Shown: in pieces, positions 7,306-16,048 of the stretch
Position numbering within the stretch: position 1 is the first letter of the stretch
Layout of the letters: each line of letters starts with the position of its first letter
Source of the DNA: an uncultured Bacteroidaceae bacterium
GTDB taxonomy: Bacteria > Bacteroidota > Bacteroidia > Bacteroidales > Bacteroidaceae
Reading direction: 5' to 3'
DNA: 33,432 nucleotides
NCBI GenBank assembly: GCA_905234555.1
Contig: CAJOHO010000022.1
Coordinates: 1 to 33,432 of the forward strand
Position numbers and translations under genes: made by a program
The notes under the pieces: model-generated
The model's database searches: none
What the model saw: only the letters and a program-made list of their open reading frames with translations
What the model was told of the DNA's origin: nothing

Positions 7306-9777
7306 ATGAAGAAAACTATTCTTTCGCTGGCATTATGCATATCAGCTATAGCCGGCAACGCCCAGACCACAGTCAAGGGTATCCTCGTTGATGAGTCAAA
7401 AGGCGAAGGCGAACCCTACGCCACCATCCGCGTCATCAAAGAAGGCGCACAGACACCCGCCGCGTCGTTCCTCACAGACGCTAACGGACGCTTCAGCCAG
7501 CCTGTGAAAGGCAGCGGCAAGTACAACATCGTCATCAGCAGCGTGGGCAAGGAAAACCTCAGCCGCCCCATCCAACTGACAGGTACAGGTACGCTCAATC
7601 TCGACACCTTATATATAAAGGAAAGCACCACAGCACTCGGCAGCGTGGAAGTGGTGGCACAGAAACCGCTCGTAAAGATGGAAGTCGATAAGATGACCTA
7701 CAACGTGGCGGAAGACGAAGACTCAAAGGCATCCACCGTGCTCGACATGCTGCGCAAGGTGCCGATGGTCATTGTTGACGGACAGGACAACATCACCGTC
7801 AACGGATCATCCTCCTTCAAGGTCTATGTGGACGGCAAACCCAACGTGATGTTCAACTCCAACGCCTCCATGATCTTCAAGAATATGCCGGCCGCAGCAG
7901 TCAAGAGCATTGAAGTGGTGACCAACCCAGGAGCCAAGTACGACGCCGAAGGAGCAGGCGGCGTGCTCAATTTCGTGCTCAACCGCGACCTCATGGGCGG
8001 CGGAAACGCCGGTGGCGGAGCCGCCATGAACGGCTACAACGGAACGCTGCGTGGCCAGGTCGGAAACACCGGCTGGGGAGCAGGCATCTTCCTCAACGGC
8101 CAGCAAGGCAAGCTCAGCTATAACGCCTCCGTAGTGGAGAACTACATGAAGCCAGGTACACCAAAGGTAGATACAGAAATGGAACAGATGGGGATGACAC
8201 AGACCTCCAAGACCCGTGCCAAGACCAAAATTCCCTTCACCATGGCCAGCCTTGCCCTGGGCTACGACATCGACTCCATCCGCACCCTCGGATTTTCAGC
8301 CGAAGTCACCAACATGACCATGAAGAACACAGGCCACACTTCAACCGGTCTGCTGGCAGGCAACACCAACAACTTCACCTACGGCAGCGACATCAACATG
8401 AAGAACCGCCAAACCAGCTTCAGCGGTTCCCTCGACTATCAGCGCTTCTTCAATGCCGACCGCACCAGCTGGTTCGCCATCGCCTACCAGCTGAACTACA
8501 CCCCCAACCGCAACAAAACCATCACCGACTTCGAAACCGTCGAGAACCTGCCCATCGACATCACCGACCGCACCAGCGACAACGATGAGAACACGACGGA
8601 ACACACGCTCCAAGCCGACTACACCACCCCTCTCGGCACACCCAGCGAGACCGCTTCCAACACCCTTAACCTCGGTGCCAAACTCATGATGCGCAAGGCA
8701 GAAAGCGATGCCAAGTACTTCCTCGGCGACATCTACAACGAAGACCTCAGCATGGACTACGAGCACCGCAACAAGATCGGTGCAGCCTACGCAGAGTACG
8801 AAGGCAAATGGAACCAGTTCGGAGCCAAGGCAGGACTGCGCTACGAGCACACCTGGCAGGACATAGAATACCACCTCGGACAAACCGACGACTTCAGCAC
8901 CGACTACGGCAACCTCGTGCCCTCAGCCAGCCTCAGCTACTCCATGGCACCGACCGTCAACCTCGGACTCACCTATAACATGCGCATCTCGCGTCCAGGT
9001 ATCACCTACCTCAACCCCTACGTCGATCGCTCCAGCCCAACGGCACTCACCTATGGAAACAGCAACCTCGACGTAGAGAAAACCCACAACCTGGCACTCG
9101 TCTTCAACGCCTTCAGCACTAAGCTGATGATGAACCTCAACCTCAGTCACAACTTCACCGACAACGGCATCGAACAATACAGCTTCGACGACGGAGAATA
9201 CCTCCACACCACCTACGGCAACATCGTGAAACGCCATCGCACAGCCCTCAACGGATATGCCAGCCTGCTCGTTCACAAAAACACACGCCTCTTCTTCAAC
9301 GGCGGCGTAGGTTACGTAGATCTCCGCTCCAACCAGCTGAACAGCAAGAACTCAGGCTGGGAAGGCAACATCCTCGTAGGAGTGCAGCAAACCCTCCCCT
9401 GGAACCTCAAACTCAGCACCTACTTCATCAACCAGTCCAAGAAATACACCCTCCAAGGCTATAGCGGCGGCATGAACCTCCTTATCGGCACACTCACCAA
9501 GAACCTCTTCAACGACAAGCTCACCCTCGGTCTTCAGGGACTCACAGGCATCGGCAACGGAGGCTGTCTGAAGATCGAGACCATGAGCCGCGGCGAGGGC
9601 TTCGTCAACCACAGCACCATCCGCGTGCCCATCTACGGCGTCACCTTCACCGTCACCTACGCCTTCGGAAACACCAAGAAGCAATTCAAGCAGCACCAGA
9701 GCCGCATCGAGAACAGCTTCATAGAACAGAAGTCCCAAGGCGAGATGATCCAAGGAGCCGGCAACATCACCCAGTAA
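7306..9777 (+). CDS. TonB-dependent receptor, outer-membrane beta-barrel family
   Basis: The 823-aa protein starts with a signal peptide (MKKTILSLALCISAIAGNAQ). A carboxypeptidase-regulatory-like domain follows at about 22-100, then a plug domain at about 105-225 (VEVVAQKPLV, DMLRKVPMV, FKVYVDGKP, IEVVTNPGAKYDAEGAGGVLN), and a long barrel to the end, rich in alternating aromatic and polar residues and ending in INENSF/GNITQ-like sequence. This is the OMP_b-brl_3 type common in Bacteroidetes, which need not be partnered with a SusD protein, and none is present here. The substrate cannot be told from sequence. The neighbours (helicase and DMT permease) give no functional hint. Confidence 0.88.
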   Translation: MKKTILSLALCISAIAGNAQTTVKGILVDESKGEGEPYATIRVIKEGAQTPAASFLTDANGRFSQPVKGSGKYNIVISSVGKENLSRPIQLTGTGTLNLDTLYIKESTTALGSVEVVAQKPLVKMEVDKMTYNVAEDEDSKASTVLDMLRKVPMVIVDGQDNITVNGSSSFKVYVDGKPNVMFNSNASMIFKNMPAAAVKSIEVVTNPGAKYDAEGAGGVLNFVLNRDLMGGGNAGGGAAMNGYNGTLRGQVGNTGWGAGIFLNGQQGKLSYNASVVENYMKPGTPKVDTEMEQMGMTQTSKTRAKTKIPFTMASLALGYDIDSIRTLGFSAEVTNMTMKNTGHTSTGLLAGNTNNFTYGSDINMKNRQTSFSGSLDYQRFFNADRTSWFAIAYQLNYTPNRNKTITDFETVENLPIDITDRTSDNDENTTEHTLQADYTTPLGTPSETASNTLNLGAKLMMRKAESDAKYFLGDIYNEDLSMDYEHRNKIGAAYAEYEGKWNQFGAKAGLRYEHTWQDIEYHLGQTDDFSTDYGNLVPSASLSYSMAPTVNLGLTYNMRISRPGITYLNPYVDRSSPTALTYGNSNLDVEKTHNLALVFNAFSTKLMMNLNLSHNFTDNGIEQYSFDDGEYLHTTYGNIVKRHRTALNGYASLLVHKNTRLFFNGGVGYVDLRSNQLNSKNSGWEGNILVGVQQTLPWNLKLSTYFINQSKKYTLQGYSGGMNLLIGTLTKNLFNDKLTLGLQGLTGIGNGGCLKIETMSRGEGFVNHSTIRVPIYGVTFTVTYAFGNTKKQFKQHQSRIENSFIEQKSQGEMIQGAGNITQ

Positions 9778-9780
9778 CTT

Positions 9781-9834
9781 CATTTTTCATTACGTCACCT
9801 TTTATTTTTCTTTTTTCATTCTTCATTCTTCATT
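9781..9834. repeat. Pyrimidine-rich CATTCTT repeat before the permease start
   Basis: The short gap is made of CATTTTTCAT and repeated CATTCTT strings leading directly into the permease's TTG start. Similar low-complexity strings occur before several genes in Bacteroidales. I see no -7 box here. Confidence 0.4.
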
Positions 9835-10758
9835 TTGAACTATTTAGGTGAACTGATCTCGATAGGTGTAGCATTCTCGTGGACAGCAACGGCACTGCTG
9901 AGCGAGTTCGGCAGCAAACGTTTGGGCAACCTGACGCTGAACGTGCTGCGTATGGGACTTGCATTGCTGTTCTCGCTGGTGCTCTTCAGCGTGACGACGG
10001 GTAGTGTGTTGCCTTCTGGCGCCTCGTCGCAGGCCGTTGGCTGGATGTTGCTGTCAGGACTGGTGGGATACGTGATTGGCGACTTCTGCCTGTTCCAGTG
10101 CTACATCATCATCGGTTCACGCTTCGGCCAGTTGTTCATGACGCTGGCACCGCTTTCAGCAGCATGGATGGCTTGGATAACGCTCGGACAGCAAATGACC
10201 CTGATGAGCATCGTGGCGATGCTGGTGACGCTGTTCGGCATTGGCATTTCCGTTCTCGGACGGGGTGAGCATCACAAAATCTCGCTCCGTCTGCCTCTGA
10301 ACGGAGTGCTGTTCGCCATTGGTGCAGCACTGTGTCAGGGCATCGGATTGGTGCTTAGCAAGATTGGAATGGATCATTACGAAGCCACAGAAGGAATGGC
10401 AGAATGGCTCGTGCCTTTCAGCGCTAATTTCTACCGTTGCCTTGCCGGCATCGTCGGCTTCACCCTGTTGCTCTATTGGCGCAAAGGCATGAAACCGCTA
10501 CGTCGTGCCCTCCACGACAAGAAAGGGATGACGGTAGCCATCGCCACCACCATCTTCGGTCCCTTCGTCGGTGTCGGCTTCTCCCTGATGGCAGTTCAAT
10601 ATACAGCTGCAGGCATTGCCTCCACCCTGATGGCAATGACCCCCATCATCATCCTGCTACCCTCCCGCTGGCTGTTCCATGAGACAATCACGTGGAGAGC
10701 AGTCCTTGGCGCCATCATCTCCGTCATCGGAGTCAGCCTCTTCTTCCTCGGAAACTAA
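9835..10758 (+). CDS. DMT-superfamily (EamA) permease
   Basis: The 307-aa protein has about ten hydrophobic segments in two EamA repeats (roughly 5-145 and 160-305), as in drug/metabolite transporters of the inner membrane. The substrate is unknown; relatives export amino acids, nucleosides or other metabolites. The second repeat contains VGVGFSLMAVQYTAAGIASTLMAM, a conserved helix pattern of the family. The start used is a TTG at 9835 (MNYLGELISIGVAFSW), because the next in-frame Met is at residue 40 and would remove the first membrane helix. It lies 57 bp after the receptor gene, with a pyrimidine-rich gap, and ends convergently to the DUF1573 gene. Confidence 0.85.
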   Translation: MNYLGELISIGVAFSWTATALLSEFGSKRLGNLTLNVLRMGLALLFSLVLFSVTTGSVLPSGASSQAVGWMLLSGLVGYVIGDFCLFQCYIIIGSRFGQLFMTLAPLSAAWMAWITLGQQMTLMSIVAMLVTLFGIGISVLGRGEHHKISLRLPLNGVLFAIGAALCQGIGLVLSKIGMDHYEATEGMAEWLVPFSANFYRCLAGIVGFTLLLYWRKGMKPLRRALHDKKGMTVAIATTIFGPFVGVGFSLMAVQYTAAGIASTLMAMTPIIILLPSRWLFHETITWRAVLGAIISVIGVSLFFLGN

Positions 10759-10834
10759 CCTGTCCATTGAGCACTTACTTCTTTCGATAATCGGCAGCGA
10801 TATGTAGCGGATAAATGCGGATTAAGGTCAAACC

Positions 10835-11893
10835 TTATTCGTATTCTACGGTGATGGTTTCTTTTGTGTGTTCGGGGTCGTTGCAGATGATGAGGACACG
10901 AGGTTTTGATTTGGCTTCCTTGAGGAACTTGGCAAGGAGGGTGACTTTCATGTCGATGCTTTCGCCTGCTGCCAGCTCACGCTTGGGAATGGAAATCTGA
11001 AGGGTGGAATTGAAGACCTGAAGGGAGGTGATGCGGAGTACGCCTTTGCCTGCGTTGGTGATGCGCACGCTGCCTGTGACACGTTTCCTGTGTCCCAGCT
11101 TTCCTAGTTTAAGGTTCGTGGTCGATACTTTCAGCTGAGGATGGAAGAGTTCGCCAACGAAGGCGCTGGCATCGGGGACCATGATGGCTGAAACAACGAT
11201 TTCGTTCTCACGGCTCACCTTGTCGCCTGAGAAGCGGGCAAGATAGATGCTGGTCTGCGTGAGGCCTGTGCTGGGAATCTGATCGGAGTGGAGGGTCAGG
11301 TCGATATATCCGCGACGGTTGCGTCCCAACATCTGGGGCGAGAACTGTGCCGTGATGTAGGGTGGCAAGTGCATGAGCTGTGGGGTATAGACCTCCTTCG
11401 TGTCGTTGAGAATCTCGATGCGGTAGGTGGCTGTGTCGCCTCGCTGCACATCGGGAAACTCGACGTTGTTGGTGGTGAGACAGACATCGCCGATGCGGAA
11501 CGGATAGAGGTCGTCGATGGTTTTCTTCTCGCCGATGCTGACCAGTCCCTTCATGCGGATGCGAACGGGTTTCTCGGAGGCGTTGGTCTTCACAAGGATG
11601 TAGCGGTCGAAGCGTCCCAGCATCTCTGCATCATAGGTGACGGCTATCATGCCTTCCTCATTACGCTGAATGGGATGGGTGGGAAAGATGGGTGTGAGGC
11701 AGCCACAACCAGGATCGACTTCCTGGATGATGAGAGGTTCGCGATCTTTGTTCTTGAAACGGAAAGTGGCTGTGACTGGTTTGTGCCACAGGGTGGTGCC
11801 CACGTTGATGGTGGACTGATCAAAGGAGATTTTCTGAGCTGACACCGCTTGCGAGAAGAGAGCGGCGAGAGCTATGACGAGGGTTCTTTTCAT
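10835..11893 (-). CDS. DUF1573-domain exported protein
   Basis: The 352-aa protein has a signal peptide (MKRTLVIALAALFSQAVSA) and then a DUF1573 domain: INVGTTLWHKPVTATFRFKN, the conserved CGC (CGCLTP), EGMIAVTYDAEMLGRF and ILVKTNASEKPVRIRMKG. A second Ig-like half (about 220-352, with TNLKLGKLGHRKRVTGSVRITN and a closing NDPEHTKETITVEYE) resembles a second DUF1573-like repeat. These are ASPM/SPD-2/Hydin-like beta-sandwich proteins of the Bacteroidetes envelope with no established function. It is the last gene of the run from 14649, 39 bp after the MBL gene, with a hairpin repeat (11911-11925) in the gap. Confidence 0.82.
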   Translation of the reverse strand: MKRTLVIALAALFSQAVSAQKISFDQSTINVGTTLWHKPVTATFRFKNKDREPLIIQEVDPGCGCLTPIFPTHPIQRNEEGMIAVTYDAEMLGRFDRYILVKTNASEKPVRIRMKGLVSIGEKKTIDDLYPFRIGDVCLTTNNVEFPDVQRGDTATYRIEILNDTKEVYTPQLMHLPPYITAQFSPQMLGRNRRGYIDLTLHSDQIPSTGLTQTSIYLARFSGDKVSRENEIVVSAIMVPDASAFVGELFHPQLKVSTTNLKLGKLGHRKRVTGSVRITNAGKGVLRITSLQVFNSTLQISIPKRELAAGESIDMKVTLLAKFLKEAKSKPRVLIICNDPEHTKETITVEYE

Positions 11894-11910
11894 AAGCTTT
11901 TCTTTATCCT

Positions 11911-11937
11911 TGCGGGAAAACCGCAGGGCACACTATA
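11911..11937. repeat. Variant hairpin repeat in the MBL-DUF1573 gap
   Basis: TGCGG GAAAA CCGCA forms a 5-bp stem, followed by GGGCACACTAT. The CACACTAT tail matches that after the hairpin at 12739-12757, so the two are copies of one element. It runs into the last codons of the MBL gene. Confidence 0.55.
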
Positions 11938-12718
11938 TATAAAAGGTGAGGCCGTCGTAGGCCATGTGAACGTGAGGGGGAAGGGCGGCTTCTTCCTCTG
12001 CCTGCGGCATGATGTGGTGGGACATATGGATGATATAGGTCTCAGGAAGGCCGAGCGAACGAGAGAATTCGATAGCCTCCTCAATGGTCTGATGGGTAGG
12101 ATGGTCGTAATGACGAAGTCCGTTCACCACCAGCTGTTCGACTCCTTGAAGCAGCCGACGGTCCTCATCGGGGATGGTTTTCATATCCGTCACATAGCCC
12201 AGTTTACCGATGCGGAAGCCGAGGATGGGCAGTTTGCCGTGCATCACCCGCAGAGGCAACACCTCCACCTTGCCGATACGAAACGGCTCATGCGGCTCGA
12301 TTTCCTCCAGATCGATGGAGGGAACGCCTGGATAGCGCTTATCCTTGGGTGTGAAACAGTAAGGGATGCGTTCGATGAGGTGGTTGGCACAATAGGGTTC
12401 GGCATAGACTTTGACGTTGCCAAAAAGGGAGAAGGGACGCAGGTCGTCGAGTCCTCCCACATGGTCGTAATGCTCATGGGTGATGAGAATGGCGTCGAGC
12501 CGCTGGAAGTCGATGCCCAGCATCTGCTGACGGAAGTCGGGACCACAATCCATGAGAATGCGGCGAACACCGTCGGGGGCTGTCTCGTCATCTTCCTCGA
12601 TGTGCGCAGAACAACGCAGACGTTTGTCGCGAGGATCAGCCGACGTACATACGCGGCAACGGCATCCTATCTGTGGAACGCCTGTCGATGTACCTGAACC
12701 AAGTATTGTTACCTTCAT
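11933..12718 (-). CDS. MBL-fold metallo-hydrolase, PhnP-like
   Basis: The 261-aa protein starts MKVTILGSGTSTGVPQIGC. The frame continues 15 codons further upstream, but these read through a hairpin repeat and are not counted. The N-terminal GTSTGVPxxGC with nearby CRVC resembles PhnP (a cyclic-phosphodiesterase in phosphonate metabolism, 252 aa in E. coli). The metal-binding signature HEHYDH is at 81-86, followed by the expected later His (VMHGKLP), Asp (YVTDMKT) and His (HMSHH) ligands. A phosphodiesterase role is likely; the true substrate is unknown since no phn genes are near. It lies between murB and the DUF1573 gene on the same strand. Confidence 0.85.
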   Translation of the reverse strand: MKVTILGSGTSTGVPQIGCRCRVCTSADPRDKRLRCSAHIEEDDETAPDGVRRILMDCGPDFRQQMLGIDFQRLDAILITHEHYDHVGGLDDLRPFSLFGNVKVYAEPYCANHLIERIPYCFTPKDKRYPGVPSIDLEEIEPHEPFRIGKVEVLPLRVMHGKLPILGFRIGKLGYVTDMKTIPDEDRRLLQGVEQLVVNGLRHYDHPTHQTIEEAIEFSRSLGLPETYIIHMSHHIMPQAEEEAALPPHVHMAYDGLTFYI

Positions 12719-12738
12719 TGTCTTGACTGTTTTTTCTC

Positions 12739-12785
12739 TCAGCGGGGAAACCGCTGAGCACACTATTCAGCGGGAAAACCGCTGA
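12739..12785. repeat. Two hairpin repeats between murB and the MBL gene
   Basis: TCAGCGG GGAAA CCGCTGA (12739-12757) and TCAGCGG GAAAA CCGCTGA (12767-12785) are separated by GCACACTAT. Each has a perfect 7-bp stem. Positioned in a 78-bp intercistronic gap, they would form two stem-loops in the murB-MBL transcript. Confidence 0.75.
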
Positions 12786-12796
12786 AGACAAACGCT

Positions 12797-13798
12797 TTAG
12801 ATGACGTTGACTTCTGGGTGGATGTCGATGCCGAAACGGGCTTTCACATCGTGACAGACGGTATCGCTCAGCGCCAGGACATCGGCACCTGTGGCTCCGC
12901 CTCGGTTGACGAGCACGAGGGCCTGACGGTCGTGAACGGCAGCTTTGCCCAACGCCTTTCCCTTCCATCCACATTGTTCGATGAGCCAGCCGGCAGGAAT
13001 CTTCACGCCATTGGGCGCATTGTAATGGGGAATCTGTGGATAGTCTTTCTGCAACTGCTCGAACTGCTCACGCGGCACAACCGGATTCATAAAGAAACTG
13101 CCTGCATTTCCCTGTACCAGAGGGTCTGGCAGTTTTGCCTGACGGATGCTGATGACAGCATCGCGAACGGCTTGTGGCGTCACTTCGTCGTCGCGAAGCG
13201 TGGAGAGCTGGGTGCGGATGTTGCCGTAGTCGAGCTGTGGAACGAACTGACGGGAGAGACGATAGACCACATGGGTGATGGCGAACTGTCCACGCCACTC
13301 ACGTTTGAACTTGCTCTGGCGATAGCCATACTGGCAGTCGGCATTGGTGAAAGTGCGACGGCTTCCGTCGAGCAGCGAAACGGCTTCCACCCGTTCGATG
13401 ACGTCCTTGGCTTCCACACCGTAGGCTCCTATATTCTGAACAGCCGAAGCACCTACTTCACCAGGAATGAGCGAGAGGTTCTCTACCCCACTCCATCCTT
13501 GTGTCAGACAGTAAGCCACGAAATCGTCCCAGACCTCGCCAGCTCCTACTCTTACCAACACGCTCTCGGCTTCTTCTGCCACCACCTCCATTCCACGAAT
13601 GCCGCTATGCAGAACAACACCGTCGAAGTCATTGGTGAACAGCAGGTTACTGCCACCACCTACATGCAGAATCCGTTCGCCAGCCAGCTGGGGCAGTAGC
13701 GACTGGAGTTCCTCCACACTCTCATAATCCACATACACACGTGCCTTCGCCTCTATGCCGAAGGTGTTGTGAACAGGATGCCATTCGTATCGTTTCAT
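12797..13798 (-). CDS. murB: UDP-N-acetylenolpyruvoylglucosamine reductase MurB
   Basis: This FAD enzyme makes UDP-N-acetylmuramate in peptidoglycan synthesis in the cytoplasm. The 333 residues contain the FAD-binding GGGSNLL (47-53), the central block [26 protein letters not shown], the [10 protein letters not shown] motif with its catalytic Ser, and a C-terminal [18 protein letters not shown]. The length is close to E. coli MurB (342). The start [10 protein letters not shown] overlaps the stop of the upstream lipoprotein gene by one base (TGATG), indicating translational coupling; an alternative start nine codons earlier would lie inside that gene. Confidence 0.95.
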   Translation of the reverse strand: MKRYEWHPVHNTFGIEAKARVYVDYESVEELQSLLPQLAGERILHVGGGSNLLFTNDFDGVVLHSGIRGMEVVAEEAESVLVRVGAGEVWDDFVAYCLTQGWSGVENLSLIPGEVGASAVQNIGAYGVEAKDVIERVEAVSLLDGSRRTFTNADCQYGYRQSKFKREWRGQFAITHVVYRLSRQFVPQLDYGNIRTQLSTLRDDEVTPQAVRDAVISIRQAKLPDPLVQGNAGSFFMNPVVPREQFEQLQKDYPQIPHYNAPNGVKIPAGWLIEQCGWKGKALGKAAVHDRQALVLVNRGGATGADVLALSDTVCHDVKARFGIDIHPEVNVI

Positions 13799-14649
13799 CA
13801 GTTCTCTATTTCTATGAGTCGCCACTTGCCATCCAAGCGGTCGAACTTATATTTCACATACATTTCGTTACTCATTCCCTGCACAAGCAGGATCTTGCGG
13901 TTCTCGCTGAGGGCAGGCTGTCCGTAGTTGACATTGGTCATCACGCCTTCGGGCATCGGCATTTCCTTGCGGAACTCGAACCAGTCGTCAACCGTCAGGT
14001 CTATCTCGCTTTCCTCGTCGCCGTCGCCTCCCCATGCAGAAACCAACTTCAGAGGTTCGGCAATGGACTCACGCTGGAAGGTTGAGTCAGCCATGAACTT
14101 CGCATAGAAATGCAAAAAGTCGGAGTTGGGTGTCTGATCCGTGCTTAACTTCTCATAATCAGCTACTACCCATTGACCATCCACCCGTTGAAAATGGAAG
14201 CGGTTGATCGTCTGGTCGTGCAAAGACACTCTCTCCACACTCACAGTATTCAGGCTGGTATCTTTCTGGATTTCCATATCCCTCTCACGCTCGTAGAGCA
14301 CGGAATAGAACGAGAGGTGGAAATCAGTATCACGTGTCCACTCCTCGTGGGTCATCGTGGACGGCTCACCTTGCTCAGTGCCGTGCAGGGGAAATGCCAC
14401 ACGCTGGGACTGGAAATTCTGGTCGGTGGCAAAACTGTAGAAGAAGTCGTCGAAAAGCAGATCGGCAGTCTTGGGAATCACTTTCTCCTCGAAGAGCTGC
14501 AAAGTGTCGAGCGCCTCCGTTTCCAGCGAATCGTTCTGCTCTTCCGTATCGAAGTCATCCAACGGCTGGCCTGCAGACGAATCCTCCTTCTTACCCGAAC
14601 AAGCCACAATCAGAATGGCAGCCATGAAGGTTGCAAGTAGTTGTTTCAT
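13798..14649 (-). CDS. DUF4348-like lipoprotein
   Basis: The 283-aa protein starts [21 protein letters not shown], with a lipobox before Cys17 and a following acidic Ser/Asp/Glu linker typical of Bacteroidetes lipoproteins. The frame extends 12 codons upstream but into the leader of the promoter at 14683-14713, so MKQ is preferred. The folded part (about 60-283) contains [21 protein letters not shown], which resembles the DUF4348 family, and two W-containing motifs ([20 protein letters not shown]). The function is unknown. It heads the unit with murB, MBL and DUF1573, and overlaps murB by one base. Confidence 0.75.
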   Translation of the reverse strand: MKQLLATFMAAILIVACSGKKEDSSAGQPLDDFDTEEQNDSLETEALDTLQLFEEKVIPKTADLLFDDFFYSFATDQNFQSQRVAFPLHGTEQGEPSTMTHEEWTRDTDFHLSFYSVLYERERDMEIQKDTSLNTVSVERVSLHDQTINRFHFQRVDGQWVVADYEKLSTDQTPNSDFLHFYAKFMADSTFQRESIAEPLKLVSAWGGDGDEESEIDLTVDDWFEFRKEMPMPEGVMTNVNYGQPALSENRKILLVQGMSNEMYVKYKFDRLDGKWRLIEIEN

Positions 14650-14682
14650 CGTTTTTTGCAAGATATTTGATAAAAAACTATG

Positions 14683-14713
14683 CAAAGTTACGATTTAGTA
14701 AGCGAATAACCAA
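14683..14713 (-). promoter_or_regulatory. Promoter for the lipoprotein-murB unit
   Basis: The minus strand has TTG (14713-14711), 20 bp, then TAACTTTG (14690-14683), about 34 bp before the ATG at 14649. Confidence 0.65.
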
Positions 14714-14750
14714 CTTAAAAACTCAAAAACTTACAAACTTAAAAACTTTT
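14711..14750. repeat. Low-complexity AACTTAAAAAC repeats
   Basis: ACTTAAAA, ACTCAAAA, ACTTACAA and ACTTAAAA follow each other at 8-10 bp spacing between the divergent lipoprotein and pheS promoters. The first bases overlap the lipoprotein promoter's -33 element. Confidence 0.5.
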
Positions 14751-14813
14751 TCGTAACTTTAGCTCATAAATTCGCTGAAGTTACTCTCGTTCGGAAAAAA
14801 TCAAATGTTTTAT

Positions 14814-14844
14814 TTGTTTTTTCGCTCACTTAATCGTAACTTTG
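14814..14844 (+). promoter_or_regulatory. Promoter for pheS
   Basis: TTG (14814-14816), 20 bp, then TAACTTTG (14837-14844), 39 bp before the ATG at 14884. Confidence 0.65.
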
Positions 14845-14883
14845 CAGAAAATTTAATCGAAGACGAACGTAAAAACAGAAAAT

Positions 14884-15903
14884 ATGTTAGAAAGAATCAA
14901 ACAGATGATGGCTGAAGTGGAAGCACTCAAAGCCACATCAGCTGAGGAGGCGGAAGCACTCCGCGTGAAGTATCTGAGCAAGAAGGGAGACATCACAGCC
15001 CTGATGAACGACTTCCGCTCCGTACCTGCCGAACTGAAAAAACAGGTGGGTATGGCGATCAACGAACTGAAGAACCGCGCCACCGAACGCATCAACGAAC
15101 TGAAAGCTTCGTTTGCCAGCGTGGATGCTGATACGGACGACATCGACATCACCCGCACAGCTTACCCTGTGGAACTGGGCACCCGTCATCCGCTCACCAT
15201 CGTCCGCAACGAGATTGTCGATATCTTCTCGCGTCTTGGCTTCTCACTGGCTGAAGGTCCTGAAGTGGAAGACGACTGGCACGTATTCTCGTCGATGAAC
15301 TTCCCTGACGACCACCCTGCTCGCGACATGCAGGACACGTTCTTCGTGGAGAGTCATCCTGACATCATCCTCCGCACTCACACTTCCTCGGTTCAGGCTC
15401 GCATCATGGAACGCCAGCAGCCTCCTATCCGCGTCATCTGCCCTGGTCGCGTGTATCGCAACGAAGCTATCTCAGCCCGTGCTCACTGCTTCTTCCACCA
15501 GGTGGAGGGTCTCTATATAGATAAGGATGTGAGCTTCACCGACCTGAAACAGGTCCTCCTGCTCTTCGCAAAGGAGATGTTCGGTGAGGACACCCAGATT
15601 CGTCTGCGTCCCAGCTATTTCCCCTTCACCGAACCTAGTGCAGAGATGGATGTAAGTTGTACCATCTGTGGCGGAAAGGGCTGCAGCATGTGTAAAGGCT
15701 CAGGCTGGCTGGAAATCCTCGGTTGCGGAATGGTTCACCCCAATGTGCTCGAAGCCAACGGCATCGACTCCACCATCTACAAAGGCTACGCCTTCGGTAT
15801 GGGTATCGAACGTATCGCCAACCTGAAGTACCAGGTGAAAGACCTCCGTCTCTTCTCAGAGAACGATGTCCGCTTCCTCCGCGAATTCGAAGCCGCCAAT
15901 TAG
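14884..15903 (+). CDS. pheS: Phenylalanyl-tRNA synthetase alpha subunit
   Basis: The 339-aa class II synthetase subunit charges tRNA-Phe as an alpha2beta2 enzyme with PheT, which is not in this window. An N-terminal coiled coil (about 1-80) is followed by the catalytic core: HPLTIVRNEIVDIF, GPEVEDDWHVFSSMN, the motif 2 region GRVYRNEAISARAH, TEPSAEMDVSC and the motif 3 region GYAFGMGIERIANLKY. A C-x2-C-x4-C-x2-C cluster (C259, C262, C267, C270) is present, as in many bacterial PheS proteins. It has its own promoter and a strong terminator immediately downstream. Confidence 0.97.
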   Translation: MLERIKQMMAEVEALKATSAEEAEALRVKYLSKKGDITALMNDFRSVPAELKKQVGMAINELKNRATERINELKASFASVDADTDDIDITRTAYPVELGTRHPLTIVRNEIVDIFSRLGFSLAEGPEVEDDWHVFSSMNFPDDHPARDMQDTFFVESHPDIILRTHTSSVQARIMERQQPPIRVICPGRVYRNEAISARAHCFFHQVEGLYIDKDVSFTDLKQVLLLFAKEMFGEDTQIRLRPSYFPFTEPSAEMDVSCTICGGKGCSMCKGSGWLEILGCGMVHPNVLEANGIDSTIYKGYAFGMGIERIANLKYQVKDLRLFSENDVRFLREFEAAN

Positions 15904-15967
15904 CATTAACGAAAACAAAAACGATGCTTCGTTAGGCTCAGCAACCAACCAAAACGAAAACGAAAAA

Positions 15968-16003
15968 CAACCGCCAAGTCCTCAGACGAGAGCTTGGCGG
16001 TTG
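15968..16003. terminator. Bidirectional terminator between pheS and the decarboxylase operon
   Basis: A perfect 11-bp stem (CAACCGCCAAG at 15968-15978 with CTTGGCGGTTG at 15993-16003) encloses a 14-nt loop. T-rich tails follow on both strands (CTTTTATCC on plus; TTTTTCGTTTTC on minus), as expected between convergent genes. Confidence 0.8.
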
Positions 16004-16016
16004 CTTTTATCCTATA

Positions 16017-16042
16017 GTTCCTCCCCGATATCGGGGAGGAAC
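16017..16042. repeat. Perfect 26-bp palindrome
   Basis: GTTCCTCCCCGAT is followed directly by its exact reverse complement with no loop. It lies between the terminator and the oadB stop codon (16049-16051). Its CCTCCCC core recalls the GC-rich repeats at 5451-5560 and 31263-31316. It may act as a second terminator or be another repeat copy. Confidence 0.75.
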
Positions 16043-16048
16043 AGGCTT

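Noticed and set aside
12719-12763. Fifteen-codon N-terminal extension of the MBL protein
   Set aside because: The extension is a read-through of the hairpin repeat; the family's conserved N-terminus begins at the Met at 12718.
15658-15711. Cysteine cluster in PheS as an unusual zinc insert
   Set aside because: The C-x2-C-x4-C-x2-C cluster is found in PheS of many bacteria, including Bacillus as I recall, so it is not remarkable.
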